The notes below the pieces were generated by a model that was not told where the DNA came from, did not search any database, and saw only the letters and a program-made list of their open reading frames with translations. This document shows positions 1 through 9,062 of a stretch of DNA of 64,000 bases, piece after piece; the first letter of the stretch is position 1; every line of letters begins with the position of its first letter. The position numbers and the translations under genes were made by a program. This DNA comes from Candidatus Paralachnospira caecorum. Its GTDB lineage: Bacteria; Bacillota; Clostridia; Lachnospirales; Lachnospiraceae. The stretch lies in assembly GCA_904379015.1 (NCBI GenBank), contig CAJFHG010000008.1, positions 1-64,000 of the forward strand, written 5' to 3'.

Positions 1-123
1 CAGGCTCTCCGCCCCGTAAACTTCTGACACGGAAGCGCCGCTAAAACTCCACAGGCCGCAGAACATCACAGCCGTCAGGAGCAGACTCAGCACGCGCTGT
101 CCCCTGCTTCTTTTCTTTTTCAC
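1..123 (-). CDS. Start of a secreted protein, cut by the window edge
   Basis: Only the first 41 codons are inside the window. They begin with a GTG start eight bases after an AAGGAGAG ribosome binding site and encode a typical signal peptide: a KKKRSRGQR basic head, a hydrophobic stretch VLSLLLTAVMFCGLW, then small residues (SFSGASVSEVYGAES) suitable for signal peptidase cleavage. The mature protein lies outside the window, so no function can be given. It is transcribed in the same direction as the large SLH surface protein and is separated from it by a terminator, so it could be another exported surface protein. The call of a real gene start is fairly safe. Confidence 0.7.
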   Translation of the reverse strand, partial: MKKKRSRGQRVLSLLLTAVMFCGLWSFSGASVSEVYGAESL

Positions 124-219
124 TTTTTCAACTCTCCTTCCTCTTTCCCCGCTCAGCCGGACCCGGCGTCTCCCGATCCGCCCTGCCTGTCTGTTTTTAT
201 GGGATTCCGTTATGCTGTC

Positions 220-228
220 AGTATAACA
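220..228 (-). promoter_or_regulatory. Possible extended -10 promoter for the edge gene
   Basis: On the minus strand TG-T-TATACT forms an extended -10 element about 95 bases before the GTG start and downstream of the preceding terminator. No good -35 hexamer is visible, so this is a weak prediction. Confidence 0.35.
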
Positions 229-243
229 TACAGGCATAAAGAA

Positions 244-280
244 AGGTGTGCATGAATTGATCCTCTTTTCATGCACACCT
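244..280 (-). terminator. Terminator after the SLH surface protein gene
   Basis: A perfect 13-base inverted repeat (AGGTGTGCATGAA at 244-256 and its complement at 268-280) with an 11-base loop. On the minus strand it is followed by TTTCTTTAT. It lies about 70 bases beyond the stop codon of the SLH protein gene. Confidence 0.7.
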
Positions 281-351
281 CCCGTCACAGCACTGGACGC
301 TCCGGCTTCCGCCGAAGCGCCCCTGTCTCATTTCTCTTCTCATTTCTCTGT

Positions 352-3300
352 CTACAAATCGTACCGCTCCATAAATCTTCTGATTATGATCGCGCACTCC
401 GCTCTGCTGGCATATCCGTAAGGATCCAGCTGTGTCTGATCATATTTTCCGGTAATGATGCCCTCCGCTACAGCCCACTGAAGCGCATCCACGGCAAAGT
501 CATCGACCATGGCCGCGTCCTGATATCCGCTGAAATCAGCTCTCGCGCTGTTATCCAGCCCCTTATACGACGCGTACCGGAACATCATCACGGCCAGCTG
601 TTCTCTTATGATAAAATCAGCGGGACCAAACATTCCATTGGAACTGTAGCCGGTAATGATCCCCACATCATCCTGACTTGCCCATCTGACAGCAGAAGTA
701 TACCAGCCGCTGTCAGGCACATCGGGGAAATCTTTCCCGGCGTCAGCCGCCGGTTCTCCCTCCAGCCGGTGGATGATCACCGCGAACTGGGCTCTGGGCA
801 GATTGGAATAAGGCTCGAAGTTGACCTTATCCTCCCCGATTCCGGTCATGATCCCCCTGCTGTTGACATAATCCACATCTGTGCAGAACCAGCTGTCTGT
901 GCTCACATCCGCAAAAGGCGAGAGCACCTCTACCTGACACACCGTATGCACGTCGCCGGCAGTGGCAGTGATCACTGCCCGTCCGGCTCCCACAGCTGTC
1001 ACAGCGCCGGTATCTGACACCAGCGCGACAGAAGGATTGGAGCTTTCCCAGGTCACGGTCCGGTCCGTGGCCGTCTGCGGCAGAACAGTCGCGGCCAGTG
1101 TCCGGCTCTGTCCCCGCGTCATGGTCAGGCTCACCGCATCCAGATAAACCTCTGTAGGAGAAATGGTGCTGGAAATCGTCGTACCCAGATTGCCTCCGGT
1201 CGCCACATCTCCGTTCACGGTCATCTGGACGCCGTTGATGTAAATGGCGCCGTTCCGGGCCAGATCCACGCCGTCTGCCACCAGATTGCCTGCCATCTGG
1301 GAGAAGGTAACGGCCTTTTCCATCGTTGTTCCCGTCATCGTCACGTCAGAATAGGTTCCCTCCAGAGAGGAAGAAAGGGTGATCTCATAATCGGCATTGC
1401 CCTCCTCGATCTGGACATAATTGAGCGCTTCCGCGTCGTCCACCGCGAAGGTCACCTGCCCCGCCGAGGTAATGACTGAAGCGGACTGCTCCACATTGGT
1501 CATACTGGCCTGAAGCTCGCCGACACCGGGATCTGTATTTCTGACGGTATAAAGATCCGCCGGGAGCCATACAGCCGTCCTTCCTCCGTCTGTCTCCGTC
1601 TCATCTGCTGTCAGCCCGATATTCACATAAGGATACACGTCTTCCCGGTCCGTGACAACCGCTCCATTCTGGATCGAAGCCACCAGATTCCCGTTAAAAT
1701 CATAAATTTCCGCGTTCCCTGTATTCAGAGTCAGCAAGTCTTTTTCTTTTTCCATATCCGCGCTTATATTGACCGTTCCTTTCCGGTTCGTCCATACCTG
1801 CATAAATCTGTCATATGGAACATAGGAAATCCGGCTGCCGGAATAACTGGATCCCCAGTGATACCGGTTATTGAGATGATAATACCATCCTGTATAGGAG
1901 CCGGAAGAATTTTTGTAAAGCGTGATATAGCGGGTTGTCAGGGGGTAGTTGCAGTCATAAACATACATCCTGCTTTCCGTACTGCTCACACTCTCGATCC
2001 TGTATCCTACCAGGGCATGGCCGCCTTCATTTCCAAACACCGCGATGATCGCCGGATTGCTTCCTGTGGCGGCGAAATTCTCCACCTGGGCGCAGAGGCC
2101 GTTCAGATCATTCCTGTAGCCGCTGTAGCAGGCCTGGATCACGCTGCTGCTCTGGCTGACCTGCATGGACTCGATCCACTGCCGCAGCGTCAGATTCAGA
2201 AGACTGCTGTAATCGCTCACCGCCAGCTGAGAAAGCGCGGTGGCTCCGCTGTTGAAATTCTTCATGGTGATGCCGCTGCCGCTCTGGAACATCATGCCCG
2301 AGGTCGTAGTGATCCCGAAGCAGTTTCCGCCCCAGCTTCCGGCATTTCTGTAATAGTTGTAGGCCTGGCTGGTATCGCCGAAAATCAGGCTGTAGCGCTC
2401 ATAAGGGATCCTGTATCCGCTTCCGTAGCCGAAGGAGGAGGCAGAATTGGAAAAGCTGTAGCTCAGGGCCTGCAGCGTGGGTGTCACTGCCGTTCCCGTC
2501 TGCCAGTGCGCATACAGCGTCTGATTGGCGCCGTTCGTAAAGGTGGTTCCGGATGTGATCAGGCTGCCTCCGGAGGCCGCCGTATACCAGCCGCCGAACA
2601 CATATCCTGAACGGACCGGCGTCGGCAGGCTTCCGTAAGCCGATCCCGTGGAAACCTGCTTGCTGCCCGTGGAAACGCTGCCTCCGTTGGCATTGAAATA
2701 CACCGTATAGGTGCCTGCCGCCCAGCGGGCGTACAGGGTATGATTCCCCTGAATGGAAACCGTGCTGCTCTCCGTGACCCGGCTGCCGCCGGACGACGAT
2801 GTATACCATCCTGAGAAGCTGTAGCCGCTCCGGACCGGCGTCGGCAGGCTTCCGTAGGCTGCCCCGTAAGTAACAGTCTTTCCCGATGTGGAAACGCTGC
2901 CTCCGCCGGCGTTGAAGGTCACCAGATATTTCTGCGCTTCCTCCCAGCGGGCGTACAGCGTATGGTCTCCCAGAATGCTGACCTCTGTATCCTGCGTGAT
3001 CAGTGTGCCGCCGGACCGCTCTGTATACCAGCCGACAAAATTGTAGCCGCTCCGGACCGGTACCGGAAGACTTCCGTATGTATGGGAATAGGCGACAACC
3101 CTGGAGGATGTCCCCACGCTGCCTCCGTTGGCGTCAAAATACACCGTCCCCGGTTCTCCCGTCCAGCGGGCGTACAGATATCTTACGCTGCTGCCGGTCA
3201 CCATGGTATCGGCCGTCACCTGCTCTCCGCCGGAACCCGCCGTATACCAGCCGCCGAATTCATAACCTGTCCGGACCGGCGTTGGCAGTGTCCCGACTCT

Positions 3301-5268
3301 GCTTCCGTAAGCCACTTCCTTGCTGGAAGGATATACGCTGCCTCCCTCGGGATAGAAGATCAGACGGAAGACAGAAAGCTCCCAGCGGGCATACAATGTC
3401 TGATCCGCCGCTGTCCTCACGATCGTGGAGCTCCTGATCCGCTCTCCCCCGGCCGTGTACCACCCGTCAAACTCATAGCCGTCCCGGACCGGCGTCGGAA
3501 GGAGTCCGTAAATGCTGCCGTAAGTCACGGTCTTGGACGGCACTGCCGCCGTCCCGCCGGCGGGATCGAATGTGACCGTGTACTCTGCCGCCTCGGCCCA
3601 GCGGGCATACAGCGTATGGCTGCCCGCGGATGTCACAGTCGTATCCTTTGTCACCAGATTTCCGCCGGAGGCCGCCGTATACCAGCCTTCAAACACATAT
3701 CCGCCGCGGACCGGCACAGGCAACTCCCCATAAGTGCCGTAATAATCCACCGTCTTGGAGGAAGTCTCCACCGTCCCGCCGGCCGCATTGAAGGTCACGC
3801 GGTAAGAAGCCCGGCTGACCGCTTCAAAGTCAATTCCGTTTGCCGAAGCGTAGCTCTGGGCCGCGGAGCCGGAGAATCCGTAAATCGTCAGATCGCCGCA
3901 TCCTGAAAACACATTCGTGCCGATCTCCGTCACACTGGACGGGATCACCATCTCAGAGAGCGAAGTGCAGTTGGCGAATGCCTGCCGTCCGATTTCCTGC
4001 ACCGTGGCCGGAATATTGATGGTTTCCAGAGCCGCGCATCCGGAGAAGGCGTAAGCGCCGATTTCTTCAATGCCGTCCCTGAGATTGACCTCCTTCAGCG
4101 AATCGCAGTAAGCAAAGGCAAAGGAGTCCGGCGAGGTGTACAGGGTCACGCTGGTCAGAGAATCACAGTTTTCAAAGGCGCTGGTGTTCAGCACCGCGTT
4201 CTCCGGGATCTCGATTTCCTGAAGCCCTGTGCATCCGTCAAAGGCAAACAGGCCGATGTCCAGAAGCCCGTCCGGCAGCGTCACCTCTGTCAGCGCCGTG
4301 CAGTTCTGGAACGCGGAAGAAACAATATACTGTACCGTCACAGGCACTTCATAGGAAGCGTCGTTTTTTCCTGTGGGATAAGCGTACAGGATGTCCTGAT
4401 CTTTGCTGAACAGGACGCCGTCTGCAGAGGAAAAGCTGATGCTGGCCTCGTCCACCAGGATCTCTTCCAGATTCGCGCACTGACGGAAAGCCATATTGTC
4501 GATGCTGGTCACGCCCGCGGGAATCGAGATCGTCTGCAGGGAATCACAGTCTATAAAGGCATTGGACCCGATCTCCAGCACGCCGGCCGGAATAAAGAAT
4601 TCTTCCATATTCCCGCAGTAGGCGAAGGCCCATTCCCCGATGCTGTTGACCGAATCGGGCAGAATGATCTCCGTCAGAGATTCACAGCCGCAAAAGGCCC
4701 GCGGCTCTACGGCGACAACCCCCGCCGGAGCCTGATACACGCCGGTCTTGCCGCCCGGGCAGGCATAGAGGACCGTCTTCGCCTTGTTGAACAGCACGCC
4801 GTCTTCTGAAGAAAAATACCGGTTCCCTGACGCCGCGGCAATTTCCTGCAGCTCTGTGCTTCTCTGAAACACGCCGATCCCCAGTTCCTGAAGGGTAGAC
4901 GGAAGGGAAATCCGTTCAATCCCCGTATAGGAAAACGCGTAGCTGCCGATGCGCGTCACGCCTTCCGGAACCGTGACCGAAGTCTTCATGCAGTACTTCA
5001 GCGCGTTGGCGCCGATGCTGGTGACCCGCCGTCCGCCCAGCGTGGACGGCACAGTCAGACTGCCGCCTCCCAGATCCTCCAGATAATCATAGCCTGTGAT
5101 CTCGGCAGTCCCGTCATCCAGAATGGTATACTCCCAGACCCCCGACGTATAGGTATCCGCGGCTTCTGCCGTCAGGACACCGGGCTGCCGCCCCACACAG
5201 AACACAGACAATATGAACAAAACCGCCAGAAAGAGCGGCTTTCTCCCAAGCCCGATTTTTTCTCTCAT
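352..5268 (-). CDS. Large S-layer-anchored surface protein: LRR, InlB repeats, papain-like domain, Ig-like domain, SLH
   Basis: A predicted exported, cell-wall-bound protein of 1638 residues. In order it shows a signal peptide (about 1-37), BspA-type leucine-rich repeats (about 45-485), six InlB/Flg_new-type repeats (about 488-925, each ending near LYARW), a papain-like domain (about 950-1140), a Big_2 Ig-like domain (about 1370-1450) and three SLH domains (about 1453-1638). The papain-like domain has a plausible triad: Cys983 in GGNCFGIT, His1084 in GGHALVGY and Asp1105 in YDCNYP. The upstream ATG at 5283 overlaps the GGAGGT ribosome binding site, so the next ATG, six bases after it, is taken as start. 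SLH domains bind wall polysaccharide, and LRR/InlB regions are typical of adhesion. The protease role is inferred from residues only. The gene is transcribed alone, with its own promoter and terminator. Confidence 0.9.
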   Translation of the reverse strand: MREKIGLGRKPLFLAVLFILSVFCVGRQPGVLTAEAADTYTSGVWEYTILDDGTAEITGYDYLEDLGGGSLTVPSTLGGRRVTSIGANALKYCMKTSVTVPEGVTRIGSYAFSYTGIERISLPSTLQELGIGVFQRSTELQEIAAASGNRYFSSEDGVLFNKAKTVLYACPGGKTGVYQAPAGVVAVEPRAFCGCESLTEIILPDSVNSIGEWAFAYCGNMEEFFIPAGVLEIGSNAFIDCDSLQTISIPAGVTSIDNMAFRQCANLEEILVDEASISFSSADGVLFSKDQDILYAYPTGKNDASYEVPVTVQYIVSSAFQNCTALTEVTLPDGLLDIGLFAFDGCTGLQEIEIPENAVLNTSAFENCDSLTSVTLYTSPDSFAFAYCDSLKEVNLRDGIEEIGAYAFSGCAALETINIPATVQEIGRQAFANCTSLSEMVIPSSVTEIGTNVFSGCGDLTIYGFSGSAAQSYASANGIDFEAVSRASYRVTFNAAGGTVETSSKTVDYYGTYGELPVPVRGGYVFEGWYTAASGGNLVTKDTTVTSAGSHTLYARWAEAAEYTVTFDPAGGTAAVPSKTVTYGSIYGLLPTPVRDGYEFDGWYTAGGERIRSSTIVRTAADQTLYARWELSVFRLIFYPEGGSVYPSSKEVAYGSRVGTLPTPVRTGYEFGGWYTAGSGGEQVTADTMVTGSSVRYLYARWTGEPGTVYFDANGGSVGTSSRVVAYSHTYGSLPVPVRSGYNFVGWYTERSGGTLITQDTEVSILGDHTLYARWEEAQKYLVTFNAGGGSVSTSGKTVTYGAAYGSLPTPVRSGYSFSGWYTSSSGGSRVTESSTVSIQGNHTLYARWAAGTYTVYFNANGGSVSTGSKQVSTGSAYGSLPTPVRSGYVFGGWYTAASGGSLITSGTTFTNGANQTLYAHWQTGTAVTPTLQALSYSFSNSASSFGYGSGYRIPYERYSLIFGDTSQAYNYYRNAGSWGGNCFGITTTSGMMFQSGSGITMKNFNSGATALSQLAVSDYSSLLNLTLRQWIESMQVSQSSSVIQACYSGYRNDLNGLCAQVENFAATGSNPAIIAVFGNEGGHALVGYRIESVSSTESRMYVYDCNYPLTTRYITLYKNSSGSYTGWYYHLNNRYHWGSSYSGSRISYVPYDRFMQVWTNRKGTVNISADMEKEKDLLTLNTGNAEIYDFNGNLVASIQNGAVVTDREDVYPYVNIGLTADETETDGGRTAVWLPADLYTVRNTDPGVGELQASMTNVEQSASVITSAGQVTFAVDDAEALNYVQIEEGNADYEITLSSSLEGTYSDVTMTGTTMEKAVTFSQMAGNLVADGVDLARNGAIYINGVQMTVNGDVATGGNLGTTISSTISPTEVYLDAVSLTMTRGQSRTLAATVLPQTATDRTVTWESSNPSVALVSDTGAVTAVGAGRAVITATAGDVHTVCQVEVLSPFADVSTDSWFCTDVDYVNSRGIMTGIGEDKVNFEPYSNLPRAQFAVIIHRLEGEPAADAGKDFPDVPDSGWYTSAVRWASQDDVGIITGYSSNGMFGPADFIIREQLAVMMFRYASYKGLDNSARADFSGYQDAAMVDDFAVDALQWAVAEGIITGKYDQTQLDPYGYASRAECAIIIRRFMERYDL

Positions 5269-5318
5269 TCCCGCACCTCCCATATTCTGATTTTCCCGTT
5301 TTCAGATATTTTGTTTTC

Positions 5319-5348
5319 ATTGTATCATCAGGAAATCAGAAAAGGCAA
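5319..5348 (-). promoter_or_regulatory. Predicted promoter of the SLH surface protein gene
   Basis: On the minus strand TTGCCT (5343-5348) and TACAAT (5319-5324) are 18 bases apart, with TG before the -10. It lies between the truA stop codon and the surface protein start, giving a leader of about 45 bases. Confidence 0.45.
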
Positions 5349-5365
5349 CGGTGTGCAGGCAATTC

Positions 5366-6361
5366 TTATATTTTTTGGGAATCAGAAGGATTCCGCGTCT
5401 GTCTGCGGAAAACCTTCCACTCCGGATCTCCTTCCTCACGGAACAGAAATTCTTCCGCGCCGTCCCGGAACGCGCGGGCCATGGACCGCCGGATCATCCG
5501 TTCCCGCTCGGATTCCCGGCAGGCATGAAGGATCATCCGCACCCGGGCGCCTGTCTCCGTCTCATCGCGCAGGAGGGTATAATCGATCCAGTCGTTTGTA
5601 TTTCTCTCCTCCCGGGGCATCTGGTCCAGATGCCGGATCGAGACCAGCGTCAGTCCCTTCGCGGGAGCCTTCGTCCCCGCGCGGGTCCTGTCCCTGCCAT
5701 TTAAGATTTCTTTCATATGGGCCGGCTCCCAGAGCCCTCTTCCCGCTTCCATGAGCGTTCCCACAATGATCCGCACCATATTGTAGAGAAACCCGTCTCC
5801 CGTGAGCCGGATCATGATCAGATCGCCGTCCCGTTTTACGGATGCCTCATAAATTTTCCGCACGGTATCCTCTGCCTGGCTGCCGGCCGAACAGAAGGCG
5901 GCGAAATCATGCTCGCCTTTCAAATAAGAAACGGCCTCCGCCATTTTGTCCGCGTCGAGGGGCCAGTGAACATAATAAGAATAAAACCGCCCGACAGGAT
6001 CGGGAAACCGTCTGTTGAGAATCCTGTATTCATAGGTTTTCAGAGAATTGCATTTTCTGGGATGGTAAAAAGGCGGCGCCTCCTCCGACGACTGCACCAC
6101 AATATCCTCCGGCAGATACTGATTGACCGCGTAGCAGATCTTTTCCGGCGGAATCCGGGTCTCCGTGTCAAAGACCGCGATATTGCCCTTCGCGTGGACG
6201 CCCGAATCGGTACGGCTCGCCCCGGTCACTCTGATCTCTTCTCCGGTCAGCTTCGTAAGCGCCCGGTTCAGCATTTCCTCTATGGTCACTCCGTTGTCCT
6301 GGATCTGCCACCCGCAGTAGCGGGTGCCGTCATAGGCCACCACAAGTTTGATCCGCTTCAT
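5366..6361 (-). CDS. truA: tRNA pseudouridine(38-40) synthase with a C-terminal extension
   Basis: Converts uridine to pseudouridine at positions 38-40 of the tRNA anticodon stem. The catalytic aspartate is Asp52 in GASRTDSGVHAKG, the signature of the family, and the N-terminal VVAYDGTRYCGWQ also matches. The start follows AAGGAGGCAGT. At 331 residues it is about 70-80 longer than usual TruA (about 245-260). The extra tail, from about residue 258, is rich in Arg and Glu (RESERERMIRRSMARAFRDG) and has no recognised domain. It is the last gene of the ecfA1-ecfA2-ecfT-truA group, the usual Firmicutes order. Confidence 0.95.
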   Translation of the reverse strand: MKRIKLVVAYDGTRYCGWQIQDNGVTIEEMLNRALTKLTGEEIRVTGASRTDSGVHAKGNIAVFDTETRIPPEKICYAVNQYLPEDIVVQSSEEAPPFYHPRKCNSLKTYEYRILNRRFPDPVGRFYSYYVHWPLDADKMAEAVSYLKGEHDFAAFCSAGSQAEDTVRKIYEASVKRDGDLIMIRLTGDGFLYNMVRIIVGTLMEAGRGLWEPAHMKEILNGRDRTRAGTKAPAKGLTLVSIRHLDQMPREERNTNDWIDYTLLRDETETGARVRMILHACRESERERMIRRSMARAFRDGAEEFLFREEGDPEWKVFRRQTRNPSDSQKI

Positions 6362-6407
6362 ACTGCCTCCTTGTCACAATCATCCGTTTCTGCCAAAAGC
6401 CCCTCTG

Positions 6408-7208
6408 TCAGAACAGTATCCTCAGCAGGATGATGCCTGCCAGAAAGGCAAACAGGATCAGATACCCGACCCGGTCCGCCGCTCCGTAATGGAGAGGCTT
6501 CATTTTGGTCCGCCCCTCTCCGCCGTGATAGCATCTGGCCTCCATGGCCATCGCCAGATCAGAAGCCCGGCGGAACGCCGATATAAACAAAGGCACCAGC
6601 AGGGGGATCATGGCCTTTGCCTTTTTGATGATGCCGCCCGTCTCAAAATCTGCTCCCCTGGCCATCTGCGCCTTCATGATCTTATCCGTCTCCTCCACCA
6701 GGATCGGGATGAACCGCAGGGCGATCGACATCATCATGGCGATCTCATGGACCGGCACGCGGACCACCCGCAGAAACCTCAGGCTTTTCTCCAGGCCGTC
6801 AGTCAGCTGATTGGGCGTCGTTGTAAAGGTCAGAAGAGAGGTTCCCATTACCAGAAAGATCAGCCGCACCGCCATCATGACAGAACGGATCAGGCCCTCT
6901 CTGGTGATCCGGAAGATCCAGAATCTCACCAGCACCTCTCCTCCGGTCAGAAACAGATTGAATACCACGCTGAACAAAAGAAGGAAAATGACCGGCTTCA
7001 GGCCCTTCATGATGTGCTTCACCGGCACCCTGGAGACGCCGATCACACCAAACAGGAACCCTGCCGACAGGATATAACAGAAAAGATTATTCGCCGCAAA
7101 CAGGGCGATGATCAGAATCAGTGTGCCGAACAGCTTTGTTCTCGGGTCCAGTTTATGTACAGGAGACTGTACCGGATAATACTGGCCCAGTGTAATTTCT
7201 CTTATCAT
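6408..7208 (-). CDS. ecfT: ECF transporter transmembrane subunit EcfT
   Basis: Integral membrane scaffold of an energy-coupling factor vitamin/metal transporter. It links the two ATPases EcfA1 and EcfA2 to exchangeable substrate-binding S components. The 266 residues show several hydrophobic segments and a cytoplasmic helical region with the conserved A-R-G-A motif (KAQMARGADFET), which with a second Ala-Arg-containing motif (AFRRASDLAMAMEARCY) contacts the ATPases. It starts 6 bases after the ecfA2 stop codon with no strong ribosome binding site, so translation is probably coupled. No S component gene is in the window, as expected for a shared group II ECF module. Confidence 0.95.
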   Translation of the reverse strand: MIREITLGQYYPVQSPVHKLDPRTKLFGTLILIIALFAANNLFCYILSAGFLFGVIGVSRVPVKHIMKGLKPVIFLLLFSVVFNLFLTGGEVLVRFWIFRITREGLIRSVMMAVRLIFLVMGTSLLTFTTTPNQLTDGLEKSLRFLRVVRVPVHEIAMMMSIALRFIPILVEETDKIMKAQMARGADFETGGIIKKAKAMIPLLVPLFISAFRRASDLAMAMEARCYHGGEGRTKMKPLHYGAADRVGYLILFAFLAGIILLRILF

Positions 7209-7214
7209 GACTGT

Positions 7215-8081
7215 TTAATTCTCGCTTTCCCGGTTCCATCCCAGAGTGCAGAGAATCTTTTCTTCTGCCTCCTCCACCGTAATCACGTCCGTTTTCATGG
7301 GAAATCCCGCGTCCCGCAGGGCGTGGGCAATGTATGTGACCTGGGGAGCCGCCAGCCCCATTTCTTCCAGCTCTTTGTAATGGGCAAACACCCTTTTGGG
7401 GGTGTCGTTGAATACCAGCCTGCCGTGATTCATGACAATGATCCGGTCCACATACCTGGCCACATCCTCCATACTGTGGGATACCAGGACCACCGTCAGT
7501 CCCTGTTCCCTGTGAAGTCGGGACAGCACGCCCAGGATCTCGTCCCGCCCTTTGGGATCCAGTCCCGCCGTGGGCTCGTCCAGGATCAGCACCTCCGGCT
7601 TCATGGCCAGCACACCGGCTATGGCTACGCGCCGTTTTTCTCCGCCGGACAGATCAAAGGGAGATTTTTTATAATAATCGGAGGAAATCCCCACCATCGT
7701 GAGGGCTTCTTCCGCTCTGACTGTTCTCTCCTCTTCTGAAAGGCCCTGGTTTTTGGGGCCGAAGCAGACATCCGTAAAGACATCGGTTTCAAAAAGCTGA
7801 TGCTCCGGATACTGAAAAACCAGCCCCACCCGGCTGCGCAGATCCTTCATGGAAAAGCCCTCCGAATAAATACTGGTTCCGTTATATCGGATATCTCCCG
7901 ACGTGGCCCGCACCAGCCCGTTCAAATGCTGGATCAGGGTCGATTTCCCCGACCCGGTATGGCCGATCAGGCCGATGAATTCGCCGTCTTTGATTTCCAG
8001 GTTCACATCATGGAGCGCTTCCGTCTCCATGGGTGTCCCTTCGCTGTATTTATATTCCACATGCTCCAGTACGATCGCCAT
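7215..8081 (-). CDS. ecfA2: ECF transporter ATPase EcfA2
   Basis: One of two ATPases powering the ECF transporter. Visible ABC motifs are Walker A GHTGSGKST, Q-loop VFQYPEHQLF, signature LSGGEKRRVAIAGVLAM, Walker B VLILDEPTAGLD and the switch histidine in VLVSHSMED. Length is 288 residues, normal for the family. Only one base separates the ecfA1 stop from this start, and the gene is followed directly by ecfT. Assignment as A2 rather than A1 rests on gene order and the METEALHDVNLEI N-terminus. Confidence 0.95.
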   Translation of the reverse strand: MAIVLEHVEYKYSEGTPMETEALHDVNLEIKDGEFIGLIGHTGSGKSTLIQHLNGLVRATSGDIRYNGTSIYSEGFSMKDLRSRVGLVFQYPEHQLFETDVFTDVCFGPKNQGLSEEERTVRAEEALTMVGISSDYYKKSPFDLSGGEKRRVAIAGVLAMKPEVLILDEPTAGLDPKGRDEILGVLSRLHREQGLTVVLVSHSMEDVARYVDRIIVMNHGRLVFNDTPKRVFAHYKELEEMGLAAPQVTYIAHALRDAGFPMKTDVITVEEAEEKILCTLGWNRESEN

Positions 8082-8082
8082 G

Positions 8083-8952
8083 TCAACCCTCTTTCCCTGC
8101 CCTGTATACCTCAGTCAGTTCCTTCACAAACTCATCCACTGTCAGAACGCAGGGGGAAAGGGGCACGCCCTTTTTCCGCAGCCGGTAGGCCAGCTCCGTC
8201 ACCTGGGGCACATCCAGACGGTACCTGACCAGCTCCTCCACCCGGGAAAAAATTTCCTCCGGCGTCCCTTCCATTACGATCTCGCCTTCATCCATGACAA
8301 TGATCCGGTCGGCGTTTATGACCTCTTCCATGTAATGGGTGATCAGGATGACCGTGATCCCCTTCTGCCGGTTCAGCTCCCGGACCGTCCGGATCACTTC
8401 CCGGCGCCCGTTGGGATCCAGCATGGCCGTAGGTTCGTCCAGAACAATGCATTTGGGCTCCATGGCCATGACGCCCGCAATGGCCACCCGCTGCTTCTGG
8501 CCCCCCGACAGGCGGTTGGGCGACTTCTTCCGGTAGGCGGTCATCCCCACCGCCTTCAGGCACTCATCCACCCGCTTCCAGATCTCCTCCGTGGGCACTC
8601 CGATGTTTTCCGGGCCGAACCCCACATCCTCCTCCACCACACTGGCAATGATCTGATTGTCCGGATTCTGGAAGACCATGCCCGCCGTCTGACGGATATC
8701 CCAGAGATGGTCCTCATCCCTGGAATCCATCCCGCCGATCCAGATGGTCCCTTCCGTAGGCAGAAGCAGCGCGTTCATATGCTTGGCCAGAGTCGACTTC
8801 CCGGAACCGTTGTGTCCCAGGATCGCCACGAACTCGCCCTCCCGGATGTCCAGGCTGACATCCCTGACCGCCTCGCTGATCTCCTCCGTATTGTCCTCTT
8901 CATCCTGCCTGATATAATTGTAGATGAGATTTTTCGCCTTGATAATGCCCAT
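8083..8952 (-). CDS. ecfA1: ECF transporter ATPase EcfA1
   Basis: First ATPase of the ECF module (289 residues). It has Walker [11 protein letters not shown]-loop FQNPDNQI, signature [18 protein letters not shown], Walker [13 protein letters not shown] and switch ILITHYMEE. In most Firmicutes it directly follows rplQ. Here it follows ptsI across a 110-base gap containing a long hairpin, so its original upstream transcription has been replaced by the trehalose/PTS operon or a local promoter I could not place. The ribosome binding site is weak (GGTGA). Confidence 0.95.
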   Translation of the reverse strand: MGIIKAKNLIYNYIRQDEEDNTEEISEAVRDVSLDIREGEFVAILGHNGSGKSTLAKHMNALLLPTEGTIWIGGMDSRDEDHLWDIRQTAGMVFQNPDNQIIASVVEEDVGFGPENIGVPTEEIWKRVDECLKAVGMTAYRKKSPNRLSGGQKQRVAIAGVMAMEPKCIVLDEPTAMLDPNGRREVIRTVRELNRQKGITVILITHYMEEVINADRIIVMDEGEIVMEGTPEEIFSRVEELVRYRLDVPQVTELAYRLRKKGVPLSPCVLTVDEFVKELTEVYRAGKEG

Positions 8953-8993
8953 GCCGTCACCGTCAACTTCCGTACCGAAACTGTTTACATTCT

Positions 8994-9049
8994 ACAAGGC
9001 CCTATTTTACTTGATTCAAAGCAAAAAATCAAGCAAAACAGGGCCTTGT
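8994..9049 (-). terminator. Long hairpin between ptsI and ecfA1
   Basis: Arms of 23 bases (8994-9016 and 9027-9049) enclose a 10-base loop. The two imperfect positions become G-U pairs only in minus-strand RNA, so the structure belongs to the transcript leaving ptsI. There is no clear U tract after it, so it may be an mRNA-stabilising or partial termination element. Confidence 0.55.
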
Positions 9050-9062
9050 CCATATTTCCTTT

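Noticed and set aside
2500-3800. Regular DNA repeats with about 210-220-base periodicity
   Set aside because: These are the coding repeats of six InlB-type domains, not a CRISPR array or satellite; the units diverge and lie in one open frame.
2962-3906. Plus-strand open frame of 314 codons over the InlB repeats
   Set aside because: Antisense shadow caused by the GC-rich repeated coding sequence; no start signal or recognisable domain.
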